A stretch of DNA of 64,000 bases from Mesobacillus maritimus (GCF_019749255.1 NZ_JACWFH010000012.1:358194-422193); one strand, 5' to 3'; positions 16,973 to 26,509 are shown, numbered from the stretch's first letter. Translations and numbers: made by a program. The notes: generated by a model not told the origin, from the letters alone.

Positions 16973-18781
16973 TTATTTCTTACCATCAATAAAGAATGTG
17001 TCTGGAGGCATGATTAAAATTCTTTCTTCCAACGCTGGATGGGATTCAAGAAAATTGAATACTGCTTTCCTGTAGGCAGGATTGGATAATTCCTTTTCTC
17101 CTTTCTTAATCGAACGAGGCTCGTTATTAAAAGATGCCTTAGGACCCATCTCCCTAGCAACCTCACTGATTAAGTTCCCACCTTTTTTTCCATTTTTATA
17201 AGCAGGCTTCAGATTATTGTAATCTAGAATGATCTCAGCCACTTTGGAGGCAGGGATTGGTTTAACATCTATAGGGTCAACGCCCAAGTAGCCTTCAGGA
17301 TCGGATACTGCGTAGAAAGCGTCCTTCGGAGAGAAATCACTGTTCCAAAGCAGCGGATTGTGGCCTCTTCTCCAACTTTGACTGTCGTTCAGACCCCAGA
17401 ATGTAACGCGGTCGATACTCGCTGCGTAATTTTTATAGAGTCTTAAGTATTCCGCAAAAACCTCAGCCTGGATTACCTCAATCTCAGAGCCGTTGGTGAT
17501 TCCACGATTAATCCAGTAATTTCTCTGTTCCTCTGTGCCTGTCGCACCGATGATATGTTCAATCCCACGGTCTCTCAAATCCCTGTAACCAGTAGATGAA
17601 CCAGTAGGCTCGGCGTTCCAAGGATACCAGGCGAACAAATCAAGCTCAGTGATCATCAGATCGACTCCAGCGGACAGAAGATTAAGGATGCCGTTTTCCA
17701 CTTTGGATGGTGGGGTATCCATAATGTAATTGTGGGACTGCATCCCCACACCCTCAATTAACTGGCGAGAATCGTTCGGATACTCATTTTTGTACCGCTC
17801 GTTGAGTTCTTTCACCATCATTGCGGCCATCTTTGACTTTCCATCCTCGTACATATTAAAGTCGTTGTAGAATAACTTGGCGTCCGTATATTTACGTGCA
17901 AATACGAAAGCATCATAAATGAAGTCGCTCGGGTCTTCCCCTTCTACCATCCCGTTGCTATAAGCCTTATACCAGCCGCTCTGGTCTCCTTCGCGAAGAT
18001 AATCTTTCCAATTCGCGTCATTAGGAACGCTTGGCAATTCATCAATGAATGCCTCGTTGACGACGTCCCAAGTTGTGACTACACCCGGATAATTGGTGTC
18101 AAAATGCTGTACTACAGTTTTGATATAGTGCTCCATGTTTTCTCTGGCCTGTGCTCTCGTGTAGTTGCCTCTAGTACCGCCGTTGACCCAGGTCGGAGTC
18201 TGACTGTGCCATACCAGCACGTGTCCATGCACCTTCTTGCCGCTTTCCTGTGCTTCTCTTACTAACTGGTCAGAGGCGTGATTCGACCCCTTGTAGATAT
18301 TAAAAGTACCCTTCTGTCCAGCGTTTCCACTGGAAAGGCTTTCAGGCTTCATGTTATTTTCTGCGGTGAGGATGTTGAAATGGCTAGATGTCAACAAGCC
18401 TCGAGTATTGCCCGAATCCAAATTTCCAGAGCCGCTATAAATGTTGCCCATTTCGAAGTAATCCTCATAGGTTTTCCATAGTGACTCAGAGCCGTTTGCG
18501 ACTCTCAGTGATGCGATACGTTTGTTTAAAGCAGTGATTGCCTCATTAATTTCGTCTTGCGTGGCGTTTTGATTCTCAACAAGACCCTTTACCTTATCGT
18601 ATTCCATTTTGGCCAACCGATACGTTGCCGGGGTATAAACATTCTCATCAAGAGCCTCGAACTTGTCCAAGGCCGTCTGTGGAGAGGTATCACTGGTGTT
18701 AGCCAAGGCTGGCATCGTAAAAACTCCAGCCAGGAGAGCAAGCACCAAACAAATAGAAAATAACTTTCTCATATTTTTCAT
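16973..18781 (-). CDS. Secreted GH10 endo-1,4-beta-xylanase
   Basis: This 602-residue exported enzyme hydrolyses xylan backbones. A signal peptide ends at 'MPALA-NTSD' (about residue 27). A helical FIVAR-like module follows (about 35-95, 'TPATYRLAKMEYDKVKGLVE'), then the GH10 barrel. The barrel contains 'VHGHVLVWHSQTPTW', the acid/base Glu in 'TWDVVNEAF' and the nucleophile Glu in 'DLMITELDLFAW'. The last roughly 90 residues (after 'YLGVDPIDVKP') are not a carbohydrate-binding module I recognise. ATG 18781 is favoured because GAAAGG lies inside the ORF extension to 18799. The gene is clearly more GC-rich than its neighbours and sits alone between long AT-rich gaps, which suggests acquisition by transfer. 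Confidence 0.93.
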   Translation of the reverse strand: MKNMRKLFSICLVLALLAGVFTMPALANTSDTSPQTALDKFEALDENVYTPATYRLAKMEYDKVKGLVENQNATQDEINEAITALNKRIASLRVANGSESLWKTYEDYFEMGNIYSGSGNLDSGNTRGLLTSSHFNILTAENNMKPESLSSGNAGQKGTFNIYKGSNHASDQLVREAQESGKKVHGHVLVWHSQTPTWVNGGTRGNYTRAQARENMEHYIKTVVQHFDTNYPGVVTTWDVVNEAFIDELPSVPNDANWKDYLREGDQSGWYKAYSNGMVEGEDPSDFIYDAFVFARKYTDAKLFYNDFNMYEDGKSKMAAMMVKELNERYKNEYPNDSRQLIEGVGMQSHNYIMDTPPSKVENGILNLLSAGVDLMITELDLFAWYPWNAEPTGSSTGYRDLRDRGIEHIIGATGTEEQRNYWINRGITNGSEIEVIQAEVFAEYLRLYKNYAASIDRVTFWGLNDSQSWRRGHNPLLWNSDFSPKDAFYAVSDPEGYLGVDPIDVKPIPASKVAEIILDYNNLKPAYKNGKKGGNLISEVAREMGPKASFNNEPRSIKKGEKELSNPAYRKAVFNFLESHPALEERILIMPPDTFFIDGKK

Positions 18782-19402
18782 GATTTTTTGTCCTTTCATT
18801 TAATATTAATATTTGCTTCTTGAATTTCACTATGTTCATCTAGCGAACGAACAAAGTAGCATTTAAAACCCCAATAGAGATTCGCTACTGTTTTAAGAAG
18901 AAAGGAAATAGTATTCATTGCTATGATCTATGCTGTTACTTTACCTTGAATCACATCAAGATAGTAAACACTGGTTAAGATTTTCTGACTCATGCTTCAT
19001 TAATGGAAGGGTTTACATTAAAAATTCCAATTTATCGTATTAAGAGAAAGACTTTTTCCCACACTATAGTTACTAGTTTGCTAACCTAGCAATAAAAAGA
19101 GGAACCTCCTTTTCATATAAATTCAATTCTTATGAATCATTGTATATAAATAATTCCCAACCGGAAACATTTAATGTTAGTTATTTTCAGACAAAAGAAC
19201 CCATATTAGGACACACGCTTGTAGAATCCACCTGAAACATAGTCCCTTCCTATCAAACTAAACTCCGAATAACCAATTGCTAATGTAGTAATATGTCGAA
19301 ATAATAGGTCGTTAGTAATACAAGTTATAAGGTAATAGACAATAGAAAATAATAAGCTTTGTCACTTACCTAACATCCTTATTGGAAAAAGATTAATGAC
19401 AG
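18782..19402. other. Long AT-rich intergenic stretch upstream of the xylanase gene
   Basis: More than 600 bp with no convincing gene, repeat or hairpin. It must hold the xylanase promoter, but I cannot point to a clear -35/-10 pair. Confidence 0.4.
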
Positions 19403-19436
19403 TAAAAGCGACTCCTATTTTAGGAATCGCTAATTT
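19403..19436 (-). terminator. Terminator of rlmH
   Basis: AGCGACTCCTA (19407-19417) pairs with TAGGAATCGCT (19421-19431) with one mismatch. On the minus strand the hairpin is followed by TTTTACT. Confidence 0.8.
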
Positions 19437-19447
19437 TAAAACTTCAT

Positions 19448-19927
19448 TTACTTATGATACGGTTCCCCACGATTAATCCGAAATGCCCGATAAATCTGCT
19501 CGACTAGAATAAGCCGCATTAACTGATGCGGAAACGTCATTTTTGAGAAGCTCAACTGCTCATCTGCCCGCTTTAACACTTCATTGCTTAGTCCTAGTGA
19601 ACCACCGATTACAAATGCCACCTTGCTTTTCCCGTAGGTGGCCAGTTTATCAAGGTTTTCAGCTAGCCCTTCAGATGTCTTTAGTTTGCCATTAATCGCG
19701 AGGGCGATTACATATGTATCTTGGTGAATCTTTGCTAAGATTCTCTCCCCTTCTTTTTGTTTCACCTGCTCCATCTCGACTTCACTTAATTCTTCAGGAG
19801 CCTTTTCATCTGGAACTTCAAAAATTTCTATTTTAGCATAGCTATTTAGCCGTTTTATATATTCCTCTATCCCTTGTTTCAAGTACTTTTCTTTTAATTT
19901 CCCAACCGTTACAATTGAGATATGCAC
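19448..19927 (-). CDS. rlmH: 23S rRNA (pseudouridine1915-N3)-methyltransferase
   Basis: This 159-residue SPOUT-fold enzyme methylates pseudouridine 1915 in helix 69 of 23S rRNA using S-adenosylmethionine. The N-terminus '[20 protein letters not shown]', the SAM-pocket '[19 protein letters not shown]' and the conserved tail '[18 protein letters not shown]' are diagnostic. The gene is next to htrC and the wal operon as in other Bacillaceae. Its upstream gap carries a group of DnaA-box-like sequences. Confidence 0.97.
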   Translation of the reverse strand: MHISIVTVGKLKEKYLKQGIEEYIKRLNSYAKIEIFEVPDEKAPEELSEVEMEQVKQKEGERILAKIHQDTYVIALAINGKLKTSEGLAENLDKLATYGKSKVAFVIGGSLGLSNEVLKRADEQLSFSKMTFPHQLMRLILVEQIYRAFRINRGEPYHK

Positions 19928-19963
19928 AGTTCATCCCCACTTTACAAACAGTTTACAAACAAG

Positions 19964-20005
19964 TTATTCACAGGAGTTATCCACATATTCACAGCGGTAT
20001 CCACA
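19964..20005 (+). promoter_or_regulatory. Group of four DnaA-box-like 9-mers upstream of rlmH
   Basis: TTATTCACA (19964-19972), TTATCCACA (19977-19985, perfect), ATATTCACA (19985-19993) and GTATCCACA (19997-20005) lie in the same orientation in the gap between the CxxH/CxxC gene and rlmH. A further perfect TTATCCACA is at 20237-20245. Confidence 0.65.
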
Positions 20006-20018
20006 TTTAGTATGTAGA

Positions 20019-20180
20019 TCATTCGTTCCCCACCATATATGCAGCAGGTTTTCCACAATATCCACAGGAATCTAGGCGGTTTTCCACATTTTCTATCTTT
20101 TCAAACGTAGGAGCGGTCTCGTGTTGACCTACAACTTCATCTAAAGCTTTTTCTACATGTTCTTCACAGCAATATATCAT
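20019..20180 (-). CDS. Small CxxH/CxxC protein (YyzF-like)
   Basis: This is a 53-residue reading frame, short and easily missed. It begins 'MIYCCEEHVEKALDEVV' and ends 'LDSCGYCGKPAAYMVGNE'. The CCEEH and CGYC motifs give the paired Cys/His ligands of the CxxH/CxxC protein family, whose gene sits at this place between htrC and rlmH in many Bacillaceae. GGAG lies eight bases before the ATG. Metal (zinc) binding is likely from the ligands; the function is unknown. Three TCCACA-containing 9-mers that look like DnaA boxes fall inside its coding sequence and are probably just codons. Confidence 0.88.
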   Translation of the reverse strand: MIYCCEEHVEKALDEVVGQHETAPTFEKIENVENRLDSCGYCGKPAAYMVGNE

Positions 20181-20298
20181 TTCTTCATCTCCAATCTCTT
20201 CCCTTTTCTTTATCAGTATAATCAGCCTTTATTAATTTATCCACAGACTAGTTTTAGATTCAGCAAAAAGGTGAAATTGATGGTTATTGATACTAAAG

Positions 20299-20332
20299 TC
20301 AAAAAGACAGAAAGCATATTGCCTTCTGTCAC
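20299..20332 (-). terminator. Terminator of htrC / wal operon
   Basis: GACAGAAAGC (20306-20315) pairs with GCCTTCTGTC (20321-20330) through a G-T pair. On the minus strand it is followed by TTTTT. Confidence 0.85.
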
Positions 20333-20346
20333 ATCAACTATAATTC

Positions 20347-21576
20347 TTATTGAAGATTTTCTTCCACGAGCGTCATACTTGTTTCTTTTACTTCTCCATT
20401 ACGATAGAATTTAATGCTTAATTCCTGGCCAGGTTCTTTTTCATTGTACAAATGCTTACGTAAATCGACTGAGTCATTAATTTTGACTCCATCCATTTCA
20501 ACAATTACATCATATTCTTGTAGTCCGGCTTGATCGGCTGGTGAATTCGGTACAATTTCAAGAATTGCTACCCCATAATTAATATCTTCAGGTAATTTTA
20601 ATGTATCTTGCTGATAACGTACTGGAATTTCATTCACTGAACTTAAAGAGACGCCCATATAAGGTCGTTTCACTTCCCCATATTGCTCTAGGTCTTCGAT
20701 GACTGGAATTGCATAATTAATTGGTATAGCTAACCCTATTCCTTCCACGGACGACTGGGCAATTTTCATCGAATTAATTCCTATTAATTGACCATCAATA
20801 TTAACGAGGGCTCCACCGCTGTTTCCTGGGTTAATAGCTGCATCTGTTTGCAGGACCTCCGATTGCCAATCAGGGCTACCATCTTGGTTAATATCAACAG
20901 GAATTGAACGTTCAAGTCCAGATATAATCCCTTGTGTCACGGAACCAGAAAAGGTTAAACCTAGTGGATTTCCAATCGCAATGGCAGGTTCGCCAATTTG
21001 CAATTCATCTGAGTCTCCAAACTCTGCTGTCTTTTTTACATTTTCTGAAGGGATCTCAAGAACAGCTAAGTCGGTCCACTGATCCCCGCCTACTAGTTTT
21101 GCCGGAGTCTTGTTTCCATCACTAAATGTAACCTCTAAGTCTGATGCACCTTCAATAACATGGTAATTCGATACCACATAGGCTTTTTCTCCATCTACTT
21201 TATAAATAACACCTGATCCTGTGCCAGCCTGTTGACTCTGCTCCGTATCAAACCAAAAGCCTCGTCCCTTTTGGATATTCGTAATCCCTACCACAGCTTC
21301 ACTTGTTTTCTCAACAGCTTCTGTTATAGCTGTTTGGACGTTCACAGAAACATTTTTTGATTCTCCAACTCTTTTCTCTGGTTTTTGCCCCATTTGTTCA
21401 TTACTTTTTGGCTCTACGTCATATGGAAGAGCTCCCAACTCAGCTAGCGTTGGCACGGTAAAGACCACTATGAGACCGCCAATAATAGCTCCCGCTAAAC
21501 TAGCAAATAGAAAACCACCTTTATTTCCTTTTTGACGCTGAAAGCGGGTATGTTGATCATCATCGTAATAGCCCAT
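20347..21576 (-). CDS. htrC: HtrA-type membrane-anchored serine protease
   Basis: This 409-residue quality-control protease has a short cytoplasmic N-terminus, one membrane anchor (about residues 20-45), a trypsin-like domain and a C-terminal PDZ domain. The catalytic triad is visible: His in 'VVSNYHVIEG', Asp in 'TDLAVLEI', Ser in 'NPGNSGGALVNI'. The PDZ part includes 'VPNSPADQAGLQEYDVIVEM'. The position after walJ matches B. subtilis YyxA/HtrC. ATG 21576 follows AAAGGA at normal spacing; the in-frame ATG at 21594 lies upstream of that site. A hairpin between walJ and htrC suggests partly separate expression. Confidence 0.93.
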   Translation of the reverse strand: MGYYDDDQHTRFQRQKGNKGGFLFASLAGAIIGGLIVVFTVPTLAELGALPYDVEPKSNEQMGQKPEKRVGESKNVSVNVQTAITEAVEKTSEAVVGITNIQKGRGFWFDTEQSQQAGTGSGVIYKVDGEKAYVVSNYHVIEGASDLEVTFSDGNKTPAKLVGGDQWTDLAVLEIPSENVKKTAEFGDSDELQIGEPAIAIGNPLGLTFSGSVTQGIISGLERSIPVDINQDGSPDWQSEVLQTDAAINPGNSGGALVNIDGQLIGINSMKIAQSSVEGIGLAIPINYAIPVIEDLEQYGEVKRPYMGVSLSSVNEIPVRYQQDTLKLPEDINYGVAILEIVPNSPADQAGLQEYDVIVEMDGVKINDSVDLRKHLYNEKEPGQELSIKFYRNGEVKETSMTLVEENLQ

Positions 21577-21722
21577 GATATCAAATCCTTTCAAAAAGCT
21601 TATAAATCATATTTTCTATATCCATTATAACTGTTGTTTGCGTAAATTTTAATTAATAGAAATCGTCAAATTACAAAACATATGGCGAATAACACCTACA
21701 GCTACATACTCAGGAATTCAAA

Positions 21723-21758
21723 ACAGGAATGAAGGCAACATTGCCTCCATTCCTGTTC
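21723..21758 (-). terminator. Hairpin between walJ and htrC
   Basis: AACAGGAATGAAGGC (21723-21737) pairs with GCCTCCATTCCTGTT (21744-21758) with one mismatch, with TTTT following on the minus strand. It probably reduces read-through from the wal operon into htrC. Confidence 0.75.
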
Positions 21759-21773
21759 TTGTGTCTTGCCATC

Positions 21774-22568
21774 TTAAACTGCCTTTAGTGACGTTGGTTT
21801 TTTCGGGTCTGTATCTAGGAGATTAAATTGCTCTCCAACCCTAATTCCACGTCCTTCAAGTGTCTGGGATACTGCCATTCGTGCAAGGTCTTTCATGTTA
21901 TTATCCAAACTTAAATGAGCGAGGTAGATTTCCTTTGTATTGTCTCCAATAACTTCACTCATTGCAATCGCAGCATCTTCATTTGAAACATGTCCATAGT
22001 CACCCAATATCCTTCTTTTAATATTCCAAGGATATCTACCCATTCGGAGCATCTGAACATCATGATTGCTTTCAAAGACGAATACATCTGCATTTGAGAT
22101 AATTCCCTTCATTCGATCACTCACATACCCTGTATCAGTTATAAGGACCAGCTTTTTTCCTTCATGGTGAAACACATAGAACATTGGTTCAGCGGCATCA
22201 TGGGAAACACCGAAGGATTCAATATCCAAGGACCCAAAACTTTTTACGGTTTCCATATCAAACGTAAATTTCTGCTCAACTGGCACTTCCCCAATTAACC
22301 CATCCATCGCTTTCCATGTCTTTTCATTTGCGTAAATCGGTAATTTATATTTACGGGCAACGATTCCTATGCCTTTAATATGATCGCTATGTTCATGCGT
22401 CACTAATAAGCCTGTGAGGTTCTTCATTTCTCGACCGATTTGCTGAAATAAAGCGTCCATCTGCTTTCCGCTTAAGCCAGCATCGACCAAAAATCTCTGG
22501 TCCTCCGTCTCCACATAGATCGCATTTCCCGTACTCCCGCTCGCGAGAACACTAAAATGCAAACTCAT
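21774..22568 (-). CDS. walJ: WalJ, metallo-beta-lactamase-fold exonuclease
   Basis: This 264-residue cytoplasmic protein of the metallo-beta-lactamase superfamily has the metal motif '[19 protein letters not shown]' (HxHxDH), '[12 protein letters not shown]', '[11 protein letters not shown]' and '[12 protein letters not shown]'. B. subtilis WalJ (YycJ) shows nuclease activity and has been linked to DNA repair and replication. It is the fifth gene of the wal operon, with 6 bp between it and walI, and a GGAGTG ribosome site before the ATG. Confidence 0.95.
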   Translation of the reverse strand: MSLHFSVLASGSTGNAIYVETEDQRFLVDAGLSGKQMDALFQQIGREMKNLTGLLVTHEHSDHIKGIGIVARKYKLPIYANEKTWKAMDGLIGEVPVEQKFTFDMETVKSFGSLDIESFGVSHDAAEPMFYVFHHEGKKLVLITDTGYVSDRMKGIISNADVFVFESNHDVQMLRMGRYPWNIKRRILGDYGHVSNEDAAIAMSEVIGDNTKEIYLAHLSLDNNMKDLARMAVSQTLEGRGIRVGEQFNLLDTDPKKPTSLKAV

Positions 22569-22574
22569 ATCTAT

Positions 22575-23363
22575 TCACTCCGTTATATTATTTTCATCGT
22601 TTTTAAACTCTATAACTTGACCCTCAAATCCATGAACAAACAGATTTTCTTCCCCGTTTATTACAATTCTCCATGTCGGTGCAAGTACTTGTTGGATGAG
22701 AGTAGAATAACCTAACTCGACTTTGGTAATCTCACTCTTAGGCTTTAAATAACCTTTAGTAAATAAAACCTCCACTGCAGCCAAAGCGGTTAAAATCTCT
22801 TGCTCATCTGATAATTCTTCGACCTCTTCAATATAGGTCTGCTCAAAAAGCATCACTTCATTATTTTCATCAATAAAAAAAGTCAGCTTACCGTTCAAAT
22901 TATTATACATCATTTTGCCTTCGTATAGTTGATAAAACGTGATGGTTCTAGTGGTATTGTCTATTTTCCAAAAACGGTATTTTTCCCCATACTGGACATA
23001 TGCATTTACGGCAGTTGCAAACTCCTCAGGGTTAAACTTATCGGTAATTTTTATCGGTTTGTCTAACTGCCCTATAATCGTGGAAGATCCTTCCTCGTCG
23101 GGACTGCTTTTCAAAATTTGATTAGCCGCTAAATCCTTTTTAGTGAAAATTTTCGGTTTGACACTAATATACCGCTCTTTTTTCAATTCTTGGGACGGCT
23201 CATTGTAAATAATGTCGTTATTTTTCAGCCTTTCTTCAAAGGAAGCTTCTTCAATAAATTCTAACTTTGCTTCACTTCTTGTATTCATAAATTGAAAAAT
23301 AAGATAGATATCTAGGAGAAGAAAGCTGATGATAAAAATGGTTTTGATTCTACTCCAATCCAT
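22575..23363 (-). CDS. walI: WalI, regulator of WalK
   Basis: The 262 residues have one N-terminal membrane helix (about 7-25, 'TIFIISFLLLDIYLIFQF') and an extracytoplasmic YycI domain. In B. subtilis WalI and WalH form a membrane complex with WalK that restrains its kinase activity. The start codon overlaps the end of walH by 14 bp, so translation is probably coupled. Confidence 0.94.
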   Translation of the reverse strand: MDWSRIKTIFIISFLLLDIYLIFQFMNTRSEAKLEFIEEASFEERLKNNDIIYNEPSQELKKERYISVKPKIFTKKDLAANQILKSSPDEEGSSTIIGQLDKPIKITDKFNPEEFATAVNAYVQYGEKYRFWKIDNTTRTITFYQLYEGKMMYNNLNGKLTFFIDENNEVMLFEQTYIEEVEELSDEQEILTALAAVEVLFTKGYLKPKSEITKVELGYSTLIQQVLAPTWRIVINGEENLFVHGFEGQVIEFKNDENNITE

Positions 23364-24672
23364 TATACACCCTCTCTTCCTCTTCTAATGGAAACTGAAA
23401 CCATATTCCATCATACTGATAGAACCAGCCTGGTTCTAACGAGATAACAGAGGAATCTCTTCCTTCCTTAACCAAATAATATCCTAATGAAATATCGTCA
23501 AGAAGCTCAAGGTTCAATTCCTTTTTATCCTTTATTTTCGTTACAATTTCTTCACCAGAAGGCATAGTTACCGTTTGAGTTTCGGGATTAATAGGCAATT
23601 CTAAGTTAAAGCTTGGCCGAACATAGTGCTTAATCTCTGTTTGCCCCCACTCTTGGATGATTTCTGATAAACCAATCTCATTAAAAATAGGGTAGCCTTC
23701 ATCGCTGTACATTCTAAAAATGACTTGTTGGTTAAAATCATCTTTATAGACAAAGCGGAAAGGGTCCGTCCAGCCACTATGACCATTAATATGTTCAATG
23801 CTTTTCTGAATGATATTTTCCGTTCCAATTACGGCTTCGCTTTCCCTAAAAGGATTCACATAGATAATCAAACTGGTATTATGATTTACTGTCATTTTAC
23901 TGGCTTCATCTGTAAATTCTTCGCCTTCCGGTACAAAGCTTTTTTGTACAAAACTAGGGTCCCTAAACAACGCGTCTTTTAATTGTTCTGGTTCAATAGG
24001 ATTACGGTAATACGTGTACCTTTTCATTTCAGTTCTATAAGTTGGGAGATAAATTGTTTTTTTATTTTCTAACTGATGAACAAAATATGGGTTATATAGA
24101 TTGGCCTTCTTATAGAATGCTTCAGAGAACTCAGTTATGGCTGCCAGGTTTACATTGCTTATATAGGATTCATTACTTTTCGTAGAGTAGAAGTAAATAT
24201 ACCCCTCTTGGCTCTCCCCAGCCTTAGCATTAATCATCATCCGATCAAATTCAAACTTAGGGATATCTTGATCTTCAAAGTTTAGAACCTTCTTATAGAG
24301 TTCAATCGGTATTCTATCAGGGAAGATAAGCTCCGTATATTGTCCTTCGGAAAGGGATTGTATCAATACAGATCGACTATCTGCCAATTTCCTTACATTG
24401 TAATATTTCCATTTTCCGATCATATTTAGGATTTTATCAATTTCAGCATTTTCAATACTGCCATACTGTTTTGCTCCAGAGTGAAAGATTACTTGATGGG
24501 GCCTTACAATATCTCTTAACTCCTGCTTTGAGCCAATGGCCACTTCATTCACGGTTTTTTCAATTTCCATTGTTTCGTATTTTGGCTGAAACGTCCAAAT
24601 ATTCCATGTCAAAATTGAACTAAGGACAATTAAAATCGTTAGTATCATTGTTTTTACTTTTTCATAGTTCAT
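23350..24672 (-). CDS. walH: WalH, regulator of WalK
   Basis: This 440-residue membrane-anchored protein has an N-terminal helix (about 8-24) and a large extracytoplasmic YycH domain, matching WalH (YycH), the partner of WalI in repression of WalK. ATG 24672 overlaps the walK stop as ATGA; an in-frame TTG six bases upstream is less likely. The end overlaps walI. Sequence conservation in this family is low, so the call rests partly on the fixed operon order walR-walK-walH-walI-walJ. Confidence 0.93.
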   Translation of the reverse strand: MNYEKVKTMILTILIVLSSILTWNIWTFQPKYETMEIEKTVNEVAIGSKQELRDIVRPHQVIFHSGAKQYGSIENAEIDKILNMIGKWKYYNVRKLADSRSVLIQSLSEGQYTELIFPDRIPIELYKKVLNFEDQDIPKFEFDRMMINAKAGESQEGYIYFYSTKSNESYISNVNLAAITEFSEAFYKKANLYNPYFVHQLENKKTIYLPTYRTEMKRYTYYRNPIEPEQLKDALFRDPSFVQKSFVPEGEEFTDEASKMTVNHNTSLIIYVNPFRESEAVIGTENIIQKSIEHINGHSGWTDPFRFVYKDDFNQQVIFRMYSDEGYPIFNEIGLSEIIQEWGQTEIKHYVRPSFNLELPINPETQTVTMPSGEEIVTKIKDKKELNLELLDDISLGYYLVKEGRDSSVISLEPGWFYQYDGIWFQFPLEEEERVYNGLE

Positions 24673-26501
24673 GACCAATCATCCTCTGCCATTCGGTCAT
24701 AAGGAAGCGAGAAATAGACTGTCGTTCCTTCACCTTCCACACTTTCTGCCCAAATGTCGCCTTGGTGTGCTTGTACCATTTCTTTTGCAATAGCAAGCCC
24801 TAGTCCCGTACCTCCAAGCCTTCTCGTTCTAGCTTTATCAACTCGGTAAAAACGATCAAATATTTTATTCACATTCTCTGAAGGGATCCCAACTCCCTCA
24901 TCAGAGATACTGACAACAATTTGCGTATCTTCTTCTTTAATTCGATAAGTAATCCGTCCACCTTCTGGGGAATACTTCATCGCATTTGAAATAATATTAT
25001 CTAGTACTTGTGTTATTTTATCTTGATCAATTTCCACAAACATTGGCGTTTCTGGTATTTCGCGAATAAAGGTGACATTTTGGTTTTTAGTTAATTCAAA
25101 GCGGTCAATAATTTTATTAAAATAGATAGAGAAGTCAATCCATTCCTTGGATAAGCGATAATCCTCCCGGTCCATTTTAGAGAGCTGTAATAGATCATTC
25201 ACTAGTCTAATCATTCTCTCAGTTTCTGTCCTCGTCGTCTGCAAGAACTGCGGTGCAATTTCATCATCTTTCCATGCACCGTCTGCTAATGCCTCTAAAT
25301 AACTCCTCATAGTTGTTAGAGGCGTACGAAGCTCATGCGAAACGTTTGCAACAAATTCACGACGCTCCATTTCAATCTTCTCTTGTTCTGTAATATCATG
25401 AAGCACAGCAATCAATCCATTCACAAAACCACTTTCCTTTTGGATAACTGAGAAGTTTGCCCGTAAAATTAGATGCTTCTTTTTATTACTAAGGTCCAAA
25501 ATGACGGATTCTTGCTCCAATAATAAATCATCGAAACTATACTCTTCCTCTAGACCAAGTACAGCATCAATTGGAGTGGATAAAACTGTTTCACGTGAAA
25601 CATCCAACATCTTCGTTGCAGGTTCATTGATTAAAATCACTCTTCCCTTACGGTCAGTCGCGATGACACCATCTGTCATATTTGAAATGACTGAGCTAAG
25701 CTTTCGCTTCTCTCCTTCAGTAGTCGCAGTTGCTTCCTGAAGCTTCCTCGTTAAATCATTAAATGTCATCGCAAGCTGACCGATTTCATCATTATCATAA
25801 ACCTTAACTTTTCTAGTAAAGTTCCCCCTAGTCATGACCAGGGCATGCTTTTTCATATCCGCAATTGGCCGGGTAATGGTCTTAGCAAGAAGAATCCCTA
25901 GCAACGCTGTAAAGACTAGTGCAATGCCTGTACCAGTAAAGAGAATTTTATTGATATCCTTCATTTGCGAAAAGATATTTTCAACTTTTGCAACTAAGTA
26001 AACAGCACCAATAACTTCTCCTTTTGATCTAATAGGCGTAGATTGTACCCAAACTCTATTCCCTGTCTGTTTATCAACCTGAATGCTCCCTTCATCACGG
26101 TTTGTAACAATGGAGCGCTTAACCTTTAACGCTGTTGTTCGTTGACCAACAACCCCTTGCCTGCTTTGGTCCGATGTTCCAATAATTCGGAGACTTCCAC
26201 CGTCAATTGCTTGGACTTCAGAGAAATCAGTACTCTTATTTTTATAATCTTTTAATATAAGTCGAACTGCTTCTTCTTTCGTCGGGTCTTCTTTCCCTCT
26301 TTCTTTTACCATTTCCTCTTGAAGATCAAAAACAAGCATATTAACCCGCTGTTTAAGAGAATTTTGAAAGTTTGTCATCAGTGTATCTTCCAATGTTCTG
26401 ACAAAATAAACTCCAATGATTTGCATGGCAATCAAAATCAAGAGAACATAGATAATGACAAACTTAAGGTGAATCGAACGAAAAAAACCAACCTTCTTCA
26501 T
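24669..26501 (-). CDS. walK: WalK, essential cell-wall sensor histidine kinase
   Basis: WalK phosphorylates WalR to control autolysins and wall metabolism. The order in 610 residues is: membrane helix (about 12-34), extracytoplasmic sensor domain, second helix (about 185-206), HAMP ('AKTITRPIADMKKHALVMT'), PAS (about 265-375), H-box 'FVANVSHELRTPL' with His389, and the ATPase domain ('ISNAMKYSPEGG', 'DEGVGIPSENVNKIFDRFY', 'GGTGLGLAIAKEM'). Codons for Val-Ser-Arg-Glu-Thr near residue 301 contain a perfect parS palindrome. The C-terminal stop overlaps walH. Confidence 0.97.
   Translation of the reverse strand: MKKVGFFRSIHLKFVIIYVLLILIAMQIIGVYFVRTLEDTLMTNFQNSLKQRVNMLVFDLQEEMVKERGKEDPTKEEAVRLILKDYKNKSTDFSEVQAIDGGSLRIIGTSDQSRQGVVGQRTTALKVKRSIVTNRDEGSIQVDKQTGNRVWVQSTPIRSKGEVIGAVYLVAKVENIFSQMKDINKILFTGTGIALVFTALLGILLAKTITRPIADMKKHALVMTRGNFTRKVKVYDNDEIGQLAMTFNDLTRKLQEATATTEGEKRKLSSVISNMTDGVIATDRKGRVILINEPATKMLDVSRETVLSTPIDAVLGLEEEYSFDDLLLEQESVILDLSNKKKHLILRANFSVIQKESGFVNGLIAVLHDITEQEKIEMERREFVANVSHELRTPLTTMRSYLEALADGAWKDDEIAPQFLQTTRTETERMIRLVNDLLQLSKMDREDYRLSKEWIDFSIYFNKIIDRFELTKNQNVTFIREIPETPMFVEIDQDKITQVLDNIISNAMKYSPEGGRITYRIKEEDTQIVVSISDEGVGIPSENVNKIFDRFYRVDKARTRRLGGTGLGLAIAKEMVQAHQGDIWAESVEGEGTTVYFSLPYDRMAEDDWS
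25587..25602. promoter_or_regulatory. parS site inside walK
   Basis: The 16-bp perfect palindrome TGTTTCACGTGAAACA is identical to the canonical Bacillus parS bound by Spo0J (ParB). Confidence 0.93.
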
Positions 26502-26509
26502 GAACCTTC

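Noticed and set aside
20049..20088. Three more DnaA-box-like words (TTTTCCACA, ATATCCACA, TTTTCCACA)
   Set aside because: They are inside the CxxH/CxxC coding sequence and each has one mismatch, so codon usage explains them.
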